From positions 93,459 to 157,458 of the forward strand of contig CAJTNG010000001.1 in NCBI GenBank assembly GCA_910577745.1: a stretch of 64,000 nt of DNA. Direction: 5' to 3'. The position numbers were made by a program, and so were the translations under genes. Every line of letters begins with the position of its first letter. The first letter of the stretch is position 1. Below, one piece after another: positions 50,851 through 57,668 of this stretch. This stretch comes from an uncultured Anaeroplasmataceae bacterium. Lineage in GTDB: Bacteria > Bacillota_I > Bacilli_A > Acholeplasmatales > Anaeroplasmataceae. Under the pieces are notes generated by a model. That model searched no databases. It was not told the DNA's origin and was given only the letters and a program-made list of their open reading frames with translations.

Positions 50851-51870
50851 ATGGAAAGTATTTACAATTATACGATAGAGATGCTCAAACAATATTTTTT
50901 AGATCAAGGAGAGAAGCCTTTTCGCTCTTCTCAAATTATAGAATGGTTATATCGTCATCAAATCGATACATTGGATGAAATGACCAATATTAAAAAAGCC
51001 ATTGTTGAACAGATGAAACAAGACTTTTATCTTCCTAGATTAGAATGTGTGACAAGACAAGTTTCTTCAGATGGAACACAGAAATTTTTATTTCGATTAG
51101 AAGATGGAAATTTGATAGAAACAGTCTTAATGCACCATGAGTACGGCTATAGTGTCTGTGTAACTACCGAAGTGGGATGCAATATGAACTGCCAGTTTTG
51201 TGCGAGCGGCATGAAAAAGAAACTTAGAAATTTAGAAACTTCAGAAATTATACTTCAGATTTTAACGATTTCTAAATTGACAGGGTTACGCATAAGCCAT
51301 GTTGTAGTCATGGGAATTGGTGAGCCTTTTGATAATTATGAAAATGTTATACGGTTTTTAAAAATAATAAATTATCCGTTAGGATTGGAAATTGGGGCTA
51401 GACATATCACAGTTTCTACATGCGGACTGGTAGATAAGATATATGCCTATGCTGATTTTGATTTACAGGTAAATTTGGCCATTAGTCTTCATGCACCTAA
51501 CAACAGGATTAGGAATCAACTTATGCCAATTAATAAGGCTTATCCCATAGAACAACTGATAGATTCTATTCGTTATTATATTGAGAAGACAAATCGCAGA
51601 GTTACCATTGAATATATCTTAATCAAAGGAATCAATGATTCATTAGAATGTGCAGATGAACTTGCATCGCTATTGCATGGATTAAATGTGTATGTGAATT
51701 TAATTCCTTATAATGAAGTGTCAAGCAAGCCTTATGAGCGCTCTGCCAAAGAGTCTATGGTCGCTTTTTTTGATTGGCTAAAGAAGAGAAAAATTAATGT
51801 GCAATTAAGAAAAGAACAAGGCTCTGATATTGATGCTGCGTGTGGGCAGTTAAGAAGTAAACACATATAA
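50851..51870 (+). CDS. rlmN: Dual-specificity 23S rRNA/tRNA adenine-C2 methyltransferase
   Basis: 339 aa radical-SAM enzyme. The 4Fe-4S motif is CNMNCQFC. The methylated and resolving cysteines are expected in the C-terminal part (DAACGQLR contains one; C-T-C-G region STCGLVDK). It methylates A2503 of 23S rRNA and A37 of some tRNAs. AGGTGG lies before the ATG. It begins the conserved rlmN ... rsgA-rpe block, but the usual prpC and prkC genes do not follow. Confidence 0.96.
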   Translation: MESIYNYTIEMLKQYFLDQGEKPFRSSQIIEWLYRHQIDTLDEMTNIKKAIVEQMKQDFYLPRLECVTRQVSSDGTQKFLFRLEDGNLIETVLMHHEYGYSVCVTTEVGCNMNCQFCASGMKKKLRNLETSEIILQILTISKLTGLRISHVVVMGIGEPFDNYENVIRFLKIINYPLGLEIGARHITVSTCGLVDKIYAYADFDLQVNLAISLHAPNNRIRNQLMPINKAYPIEQLIDSIRYYIEKTNRRVTIEYILIKGINDSLECADELASLLHGLNVYVNLIPYNEVSSKPYERSAKESMVAFFDWLKKRKINVQLRKEQGSDIDAACGQLRSKHI

Positions 51871-51927
51871 TTTTATTTTTAAAAACATATTATGAGAGAT
51901 TTGTAAAATACTATAAATGGTGATGTT

Positions 51928-52803
51928 ATGAAATTGATACTACGCTTATGGCTGGTTACTTTTGGAATTATCATTTTATGGATCTATTTTCTATTTATCT
52001 CTCCTAAAATTTTTAATAACCGCATTATTGAAATTCCAGATGTGGTAAATTTAAGTGAAGCAGATGCTGTTGAGATATTAAATGAGAAAAAAATAAAATA
52101 TCAAATTACTTATATTGAAAGTACAGAAGAAAGAACTTTAAAAACAATTCCTTATGCAGGAACAAGTGTAAAAGCAAATTATGTAGTTTCACTTTATATT
52201 GGTAAAATTATGCCAGCTTCTTATAAAAGCTATTTAGGTCGAGCTTTAGAGGATGTTATGCAAGAAATAGAACTGATGTGTAATCATCATGGCTTAGAGC
52301 TTAAAATAGAATATGAAGAAACGGATTCCATTGTTGGAGGCATTATCATCAAGGAATCTTTGATTGATGGTTCTATTCTCAATCAAGGTGATGAATTACA
52401 GTTGACGATTTCTGCCAATCATTCCTCATTTATGATGCCTAATTTTGTGGGCTTGTCCATTGAAGAAGCTTTACAATTATTAAATACTTATGGGTTGAAA
52501 GCTAATATAAGCTATATACAAACGCCAATCGATGAGGATATTGTTTTATTTCAATCAACGCCGCCGAATACTATAGTTCATAAGCATAATCCGTATGCTT
52601 TAGATTTATATGTATCGAAGGGTGTGACGAGTACAACAGTAGTACAGGTGGATTCTTTTATAGAAACCATTTTAAATTTAGGCTATGAATTAGAAGTGAA
52701 TTACGTAAATTCTAATGAATTAGAAAATAAATTAGTTGCGTTTAAGGTCCAAAAGTTATATGATAGTAATATAGTAAAATATATCCTTTGGATTACAAAA
52801 TAG
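51928..52803 (+). CDS. Membrane-anchored PASTA-repeat protein without kinase domain
   Basis: 291 aa: one membrane helix (about 5-27), then three clear PASTA domains (about 33-95, 98-162 and 166-232; patterns IPDVVNLSEADAVEIL and MPNFVGLSIEEALQLL) and a degenerate fourth to the C-terminus. PASTA domains bind peptidoglycan fragments and normally form the outside part of PrkC/PknB kinases or of PBPs. The gene sits exactly where prkC is found in Bacilli (between rlmN/prpC and rsgA), but the cytoplasmic kinase part is absent: only four or five residues precede the membrane helix. GGTGATG gives the start. It ends 8 nt before rsgA. Confidence 0.85.
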   Translation: MKLILRLWLVTFGIIILWIYFLFISPKIFNNRIIEIPDVVNLSEADAVEILNEKKIKYQITYIESTEERTLKTIPYAGTSVKANYVVSLYIGKIMPASYKSYLGRALEDVMQEIELMCNHHGLELKIEYEETDSIVGGIIIKESLIDGSILNQGDELQLTISANHSSFMMPNFVGLSIEEALQLLNTYGLKANISYIQTPIDEDIVLFQSTPPNTIVHKHNPYALDLYVSKGVTSTTVVQVDSFIETILNLGYELEVNYVNSNELENKLVAFKVQKLYDSNIVKYILWITK

Positions 52804-52811
52804 GAGCGTAT

Positions 52812-53729
52812 ATGCAGGGAAGAATAATTAGTTTGACAGGTGGTTTATATGAAGTTATGATGGAGGATGGCGCTACTTTAGCTTTACGTGCTAGAGGGAA
52901 GCTTAGGTATGTAAAAACTTATGCAGCCAATCCAAAGGCCATTAGTAAAAAGGAACAACTAATTATTCAAAAAACTTCTCCAAAAGTGGGGGATTTGGTC
53001 TTGATTGAGAACGGAAGCATTGATACGATTTTAGATCGTAAAAATGAAATGATTCGTCCTGACATTGCAAATGTAGATCAAATCCTTTTAGTTTTTGCCG
53101 CAAAAGAACCAGAATTTTCTTTTCATTTATTAGATTTATTTTTAGCAAATATTTTAAAACAAAACATATTACCTCTCCTTGTTGTGACAAAAATAGATAA
53201 ATTAACAATTGAAGAATTAAATTATTTAAAGTTACAACTCAAATCCTATGAAACGCTTGGGTGTGAAGTTCTTTATGTGAATAGTAAAACAAAAGAGGGG
53301 ATTCCTTTAGTTTCAGCACATTTAGAAAATAAATTGACAGTTTTAGCTGGACAGACGGGTGCTGGAAAATCCACACTGATTAATGCTATTTTCCCAGACT
53401 TTCAATTACAGACACAAGAAATAAGTTATGCATTAGGCAGGGGTAAGCATACGACACGCATGACCACATTATATCCTTATAAAGGTGGATTTATAGGAGA
53501 TACACCCGGGTTTTCAAAGTTGGATGTTCTTGGCATTGGAAAAAGGGAGTTGGCCCATTTATTTATAGAATTTAAACAGTATCCCTGTAGATTTAAAGAT
53601 TGTCTACATCAGCATAATGCTTTAGGATGTGGAATCCGAGAAGCGGTATCTCAAGGACTAATTTTAAAATCAAGGTATGATAGTTATTTAAAAATGTTAG
53701 ATGCTATAGGAAAAGGAGAGAAAAAGTAA
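52812..53729 (+). CDS. rsgA: Ribosome small-subunit GTPase
   Basis: 305 aa. An N-terminal OB fold, then a circularly permuted GTPase: G4 VVTKID precedes G1 GQTGAGKSTL and G3 DTPGF. The C-terminal zinc motif is C-x4-C-x-H-x5-C (CRFKDCLHQHNALGC). It acts late in 30S maturation. ATG 52812 with AGGAG 5 nt upstream is the start, not the upstream in-frame TTG. It overlaps rpe by 1 nt. Confidence 0.95.
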   Translation: MQGRIISLTGGLYEVMMEDGATLALRARGKLRYVKTYAANPKAISKKEQLIIQKTSPKVGDLVLIENGSIDTILDRKNEMIRPDIANVDQILLVFAAKEPEFSFHLLDLFLANILKQNILPLLVVTKIDKLTIEELNYLKLQLKSYETLGCEVLYVNSKTKEGIPLVSAHLENKLTVLAGQTGAGKSTLINAIFPDFQLQTQEISYALGRGKHTTRMTTLYPYKGGFIGDTPGFSKLDVLGIGKRELAHLFIEFKQYPCRFKDCLHQHNALGCGIREAVSQGLILKSRYDSYLKMLDAIGKGEKK

Positions 53730-54370
53730 TGGAAGTTTCTTTATCAATATTAACCATAGATTATACCAAAGTAAAAGAGCAACTTATGCCTTTATCTAAG
53801 GAACTTAAATATTTGCATTTGGATGTTATGGATGGGCATTTTGTTCCTAATATTAGCTTTGGACCCGCTTTTATTCAGAGTCTTAGAAAGGAATTTTCTT
53901 TGTTTTTTGATACGCATTTAATGATGACACATCCAAAACAATACATCGAAGCTTTTGCAAAAGCAGGAAGTGATGCCATTACTTTTCATATAGAAGTAGA
54001 AGATGATCCCATGGAACTCATTCAACAGATTCATGGATATGGAATTAAGGCAGGGGTAGCTATCAATCCCAAAACCGATATAAAAAAGCTTGCTTCTATA
54101 TTACCTCATGTGGATTTGGTATTAGTTATGTCTGTACAGCCAGGGTTTGGTGGACAAGGGTTTATGAGGGATTCTATCCATCGAGTAAAATATTTATTTG
54201 AGGAGAAAAAGAAAAACAACTATACCTATCTGATTAGCATTGATGGAGGGATTTCTAATCAGACGCTTCCTCTTGTTTCCTCTTATGTGGATTTGGCTGT
54301 TAGTGGTTCTTATGTTATGAATGCTGCATCGCCTATGGATAATTTAAGAAATTTAAAGAATATTTTATAA
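53729..54370 (+). CDS. rpe: Ribulose-phosphate 3-epimerase
   Basis: 213 aa TIM barrel. Motifs LHLDVMDGHFVPNISFGP (metal His and catalytic Asp), HLMMTHP, VMSVQPGFGGQGF and SIDGGI are intact. It interconverts ribulose-5-P and xylulose-5-P. AAGGAG lies before the ATG. The rsgA-rpe pairing is conserved in Bacilli. Confidence 0.96.
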   Translation: MEVSLSILTIDYTKVKEQLMPLSKELKYLHLDVMDGHFVPNISFGPAFIQSLRKEFSLFFDTHLMMTHPKQYIEAFAKAGSDAITFHIEVEDDPMELIQQIHGYGIKAGVAINPKTDIKKLASILPHVDLVLVMSVQPGFGGQGFMRDSIHRVKYLFEEKKKNNYTYLISIDGGISNQTLPLVSSYVDLAVSGSYVMNAASPMDNLRNLKNIL

Positions 54371-54386
54371 TTCTTTTACATAGATT
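54358..54386 (+). promoter_or_regulatory. Candidate sigma-E-type promoter of spoVM
   Basis: GAATATT (54358-54364) is an exact KMATATT -35. CATAGATT (54379-54386) matches the CATACANT -10 at all but one specified position, with 14 bp between them. The -10 ends 18 nt before the AUU start. It overlaps the end of rpe. Confidence 0.55.
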
Positions 54387-54404
54387 ATACTAAAGGTGAT
54401 AGCC

Positions 54405-54476
54405 ATTAGAATAATTATTATTACATTGCCAAGTTTCTTAGTTAAGTTTTTGGCAATCTTTAGACGAAAAAAATAA
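54405..54476 (+). CDS. spoVM: Candidate SpoVM, 23-residue spore-coat anchoring peptide (AUU start)
   Basis: Reading from ATT 54405: M-R-I-I-I-I-T-L-P-S-F-L-V-K-F-L-A-I-F-R-R-K-K, stop TAA. B. subtilis SpoVM is 26 residues and has L-P-K-F-L at positions 8-12; here L-P-S-F-L falls at exactly 8-12, including the functionally important Pro9, with a basic C-terminus. AAAGGTGA lies 6 nt upstream of the ATT. A GTG at 54396 is in frame, but it lies within that ribosome site. The position is right: in Bacillus spoVM lies in the rsgA-rpe ... rpmB-yloU-fakA block. SpoVM marks the forespore membrane by curvature and recruits SpoIVA. Confidence 0.72.
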   Translation: MRIIIITLPSFLVKFLAIFRRKK

Positions 54477-54485
54477 ATAAGCATT

Positions 54486-54521
54486 AAAAAATAGAAATCT
54501 TTTATGATTTCTATTTTTTTT
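54486..54521 (+). terminator. Intrinsic terminator after spoVM
   Basis: AAATAGAAATC and GATTTCTATTT pair over 11 bp around TTTTAT, with A- and T-runs outside. Confidence 0.88.
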
Positions 54522-54531
54522 GAAAAAACAC

Positions 54532-54587
54532 TTGACAGTTGAACATTTATTCAACTATAATATAAACAGTTGAACACTTATTCAACT
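54532..54587 (+). promoter_or_regulatory. Promoter and twin operators of the metal-resistance operon
   Basis: TTGACA (54532-54537), 18 bp, TATAAT (54556-54561). Two inverted repeats with identical arms AGTTGAA-N6-TTCAACT lie at 54537-54556 (filling the spacer) and 54568-54587 (just after the start of transcription), 31 bp apart. They resemble ArsR/SmtB operators (TTGAACA..TATTCAA), so the first gene product probably represses this promoter. Confidence 0.85.
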
Positions 54588-54602
54588 AAAGGAGATGAAA
54601 GT

Positions 54603-54971
54603 ATGGCAGTATTAGAGGAATGTGAAGTGAATCATCCACACAAAGAACTTATCAAAGAGGTTAAAGGCGTTATGCCAAAGGAAGAAGCGCTTTATGCAAT
54701 TGCAGAACTTTTTAAGGTATTTGGGGATTCTACAAGAACAAGAATTTTATCTGCGTTATTTAAGCATGAACTTTGTGTTTGTGATATTTGTAAAATTGTT
54801 TCCATGACGAAATCTGCGGTATCTCATCAGCTTAAAGTTTTAAGAGATTTCAATTTGGTAAAATCACGGAAGCAAGGTAAGGAAGTATTTTATTCTTTGG
54901 CGGATGACCATGTGGTTTTAATTTATGAGAAAGCGTTAGAACATGTATTAGAAAAAAATATGGAGGAATAA
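54603..54971 (+). CDS. ArsR/SmtB family metal-sensing repressor, CadC type
   Basis: 122 aa winged helix. The alpha3 metal motif ELCVCD is present (here ELCVCDIC), along with N-terminal Cys7, as in CadC, which senses Cd/Pb/Zn. The recognition helix is TKSAVSHQLKVLRD. Metal binding should release it from the twin palindromes just upstream. The ATG at 54603 follows AAAGGAG by 8 nt. It is followed by an HMA protein gene after 4 nt. Confidence 0.93.
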   Translation: MAVLEECEVNHPHKELIKEVKGVMPKEEALYAIAELFKVFGDSTRTRILSALFKHELCVCDICKIVSMTKSAVSHQLKVLRDFNLVKSRKQGKEVFYSLADDHVVLIYEKALEHVLEKNMEE

Positions 54972-54975
54972 TAAA

Positions 54976-55194
54976 ATGAAAAAAGTATTTAAATTAGAGG
55001 ATTTAGATTGTGCAAATTGTGCTGCTAAAATGGAAAGAAACATATTGAAAATTCAGGGTGTAATTTCTGCAAATGTGAGTTTTATGAATCAAAAAATGAC
55101 AATAGAGGCAGAAGATGATCAATTTGATGCGGTAATGGAAGAAGTGGTTCGTGTTTGTAAAAAGGTAGAACCAGATTGCATCATCAAAAGATAG
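54976..55194 (+). CDS. Free-standing heavy-metal-associated (HMA) domain protein
   Basis: 72 aa. A ferredoxin-like HMA fold with metal motif D-C-A-N-C-A-A-K-M near residue 12. Such domains usually form the N-terminus of P1B ATPases or act as CopZ-like chaperones. The ATPase gene immediately downstream has no HMA of its own, so the two genes look like a split CadA/ZntA. GGAGGAATAATAAA precedes the ATG. Confidence 0.9.
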   Translation: MKKVFKLEDLDCANCAAKMERNILKIQGVISANVSFMNQKMTIEAEDDQFDAVMEEVVRVCKKVEPDCIIKR

Positions 55195-55202
55195 GTGATT
55201 GT

Positions 55203-57068
55203 ATGACAAGAAGACAAAGAAAAAATTTGATTCGCATAGGTATTTCTTTAGTTCTATTTCTTGTTTTGTTTACGATAGATCATTTGTTTCCTTTAGATGA
55301 AATCATTAAAAATGAAAAGATTTCGTGGATATTACCTGCAAGTTTATATTGTATGATTTATCTATTCATTGCTTATGATATATTGTGGAAAGCCATCCGC
55401 AATATATTTCATGGACAAGTTTTAGATGAAAACTTTTTAATGTGTATTGCGACCATTGGCGCTTTTGCAATACAGTCTTACGATGAGGCGGTTGCTGTTA
55501 TATTATTTTATCAAGTTGGAGAATTTTTCCAAAACTATGCAGTTCATAAATCACGGAAGTCTATTTCCTCTTTAATGGATATTCGACCTGATTTTGCGAA
55601 TGTGATTAAAGATGGTGTGATAACCACAATAGACCCAGAAGAAGTAAACCTAGAGGATATTATCCTCGTGAATCCTGGAGAAAAAGTTCCTTTGGATGGA
55701 ATTATTGTTTCAGGTACTTCTACCTTAGATACAAAGGCTTTGACAGGGGAATCTTTGCCAAGGGAAGTGGAAACGGGAGATGATATCATCAGTGGATGTA
55801 TTAACCTTACCCAATCCTTACAAATTAAAGTTACAAAGGTCTTTTATGATTCCACGGTATCCAAGATATTAGATTTAGTGGAAAATGCTTCAGAACAGAA
55901 ATCTAAAGCAGAAAATTTTATAACAAAATTTGCGAAGTATTATACACCTATCGTTGTAATCTCTGCCATTTTACTTGCCGTGATCATGGGAGTCATTACA
56001 AAGGACTGGATGGACGGAATATATCGAGCCTTAAACTTTTTAGTTGTATCTTGTCCCTGTGCATTAGTGATTTCGATTCCTTTATCTTTTTTTGCGGGAT
56101 TAGGAGCAGCTTCCAAAGCAGGAATATTAATCAAGGGTTCAAATTATCTAGAGAAGTTTAACAAGGTGAACACCTTTATTTTTGATAAAACTGGGACATT
56201 GACCAAAGGAAATTTTGCAGTAACTAAAATTGTGCCAGAAGAAAAAAAGGAAGAAATATTAACTTATGCTGGTATTGCTGAAAGTGGATCTAATCACCCT
56301 ATTGCGAAATCTATTGTTGCTTTAGCGGGTACTACAAATTCATCTTATAGTTTGGAAAATGTTGCAGGATATGGAGTTATTGCTAGAGGCAAAAAAACGA
56401 TTCATTGTGGTAATGCAAAATTAATGGAGCGAGAAGGGATTGAAGTTATAGATCCAGAGGAAGTTGGTACGATTGTCCATGTGGCAGTGGATAAAACATA
56501 CCTAGGATATATTTTAATTCAGGATCAATTAAAGCCTGAAGCAAAAGAAGTCATCTCTTATCTAAATAAAACAGGGAATACAACCATTATGCTTACTGGA
56601 GATAATTCAGATATTGCTAGAACCGTAGCTCAAGAAGTTGGTGTGACAGAGTATAAAGCGTCTTTACTCCCACAGAATAAAGTGGAAGAAGTTGAGAAGA
56701 TTCTTAACAATAAAAATCCAAAAGATTACATTTCATTTGTAGGAGACGGTATTAACGATGCTCCTGTCTTAATGCGTTCAGATGTGGGGATATCTATGGG
56801 TGGTGTTGGTTCTGATGCTGCCATTGAAGCTTCGGATATTGTTCTAATGATGGATGATTTGACAGGGTTAAAAACAGCTAAGAAGATTTCTAAAAAGACT
56901 ATGATTATTGTTTTTGAAAATATTATCTTTGCATTAGGCGTTAAAATTGCCGTTTTAATCTTATCGGCTATCGGCCTAGCCAATATGTGGTTGAGTGTGT
57001 TTGCAGACGTTGGTGTTGCCGTTTTGGCAATACTGAATGCGATGCGTTGTTCTAAAATAAAAAAATAA
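55203..57068 (+). CDS. cadA: P1B-type heavy-metal exporting ATPase (Cd/Zn/Co/Pb class)
   Basis: 621 aa. Membrane helices flank the ion motif SCPCALVIS. DKTGTLTKG holds the phosphorylated Asp; the P1B SNHPIAKS (HP) motif, TGDN and GDGINDAPVL are all present. The N-terminal metal-binding domain is missing and supplied as the preceding 72-aa protein. C-terminal helix content and motif choice point to the Zn/Cd/Pb (ZntA/CadA) class. ATG 55203 has AGGTGA 4 nt upstream. It is last in the arsR-HMA-ATPase operon. Confidence 0.93.
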   Translation: MTRRQRKNLIRIGISLVLFLVLFTIDHLFPLDEIIKNEKISWILPASLYCMIYLFIAYDILWKAIRNIFHGQVLDENFLMCIATIGAFAIQSYDEAVAVILFYQVGEFFQNYAVHKSRKSISSLMDIRPDFANVIKDGVITTIDPEEVNLEDIILVNPGEKVPLDGIIVSGTSTLDTKALTGESLPREVETGDDIISGCINLTQSLQIKVTKVFYDSTVSKILDLVENASEQKSKAENFITKFAKYYTPIVVISAILLAVIMGVITKDWMDGIYRALNFLVVSCPCALVISIPLSFFAGLGAASKAGILIKGSNYLEKFNKVNTFIFDKTGTLTKGNFAVTKIVPEEKKEEILTYAGIAESGSNHPIAKSIVALAGTTNSSYSLENVAGYGVIARGKKTIHCGNAKLMEREGIEVIDPEEVGTIVHVAVDKTYLGYILIQDQLKPEAKEVISYLNKTGNTTIMLTGDNSDIARTVAQEVGVTEYKASLLPQNKVEEVEKILNNKNPKDYISFVGDGINDAPVLMRSDVGISMGGVGSDAAIEASDIVLMMDDLTGLKTAKKISKKTMIIVFENIIFALGVKIAVLILSAIGLANMWLSVFADVGVAVLAILNAMRCSKIKK

Positions 57069-57074
57069 AGATTT

Positions 57075-57108
57075 GCACTTATTCTTTTTTGAATAAGTGT
57101 TTTTTTTA
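57075..57108 (+). terminator. Terminator of the metal-resistance operon
   Basis: CACTTATTC and GAATAAGTG pair over 9 bp around TTTTTT, followed by eight T. Confidence 0.9.
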
Positions 57109-57173
57109 TGAAATCATGATAAAATGATAAAAAAACCAGTGATGAAATCGTTTATATAAGTGAGGTGGGGAAA

Positions 57174-57668
57174 ATGGACCTAGAAAAAGCAGTAGAAAAG
57201 TATAAAGCGGGGCAAGAGTCAGCCTTTAATTTGATTTATCATGAAACATTGTCTTTAGTTCGCTTTGCAATTTACACAAAAATCCCTAACAAAAGAATTA
57301 TTGAGGATTTGATACAGGATACGTATGTCAAAGTATCTAAACTCATTTTTTCTTATCAATCTCATAACTTTAAAGCATGGATATATACTTTAGCTAAAAA
57401 TATAGCGATTGATTATATAAAAAAGAAAAAAGAAATTGTTAGTGATACAGTGGAAAATTTTATGGATATTCATCATACACATCCCTACTTACACTATGCC
57501 ATTCGCCACCTAGATGAGATAGAACGTGAGATTTTTCTAATGAAGGTATTATGTGGCCACACAACTTCTAAAGTTGCTAAAATATTTGATTTAAAACCTT
57601 CCATGGTAAATCAGTACTACTATCAAGCCAAAAAGAAATTAAAAAAATGTTTGGAGGAGAATATATGA
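57174..57668 (+). CDS. ECF-type RNA polymerase sigma factor
   Basis: 164 aa. Region 2 (about 17-80) includes EDLIQDTYVKVSKLI and FKAWIYTLAKNIAIDYIKKKK; region 4 (about 105-155) has LDEIEREIFLMKVLCGHTTSKVAKIFDLKPSMVNQYYYQAKKKLKK. There is no region 1 or 3, so it is an ECF factor. GAGGTGGGG precedes ATG 57174. It overlaps by 4 nt (ATGA) the gene of a membrane protein with an extracellular propeller, its probable anti-sigma partner. Confidence 0.93.
   Translation: MDLEKAVEKYKAGQESAFNLIYHETLSLVRFAIYTKIPNKRIIEDLIQDTYVKVSKLIFSYQSHNFKAWIYTLAKNIAIDYIKKKKEIVSDTVENFMDIHHTHPYLHYAIRHLDEIEREIFLMKVLCGHTTSKVAKIFDLKPSMVNQYYYQAKKKLKKCLEENI

Noticed and set aside
54425-54457. ATTGCCAA ... TTGGCAAT inverted repeat as rpe terminator
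   Set aside because: No T-run follows, and it lies inside the spoVM candidate; the real terminator is at 54486-54521.
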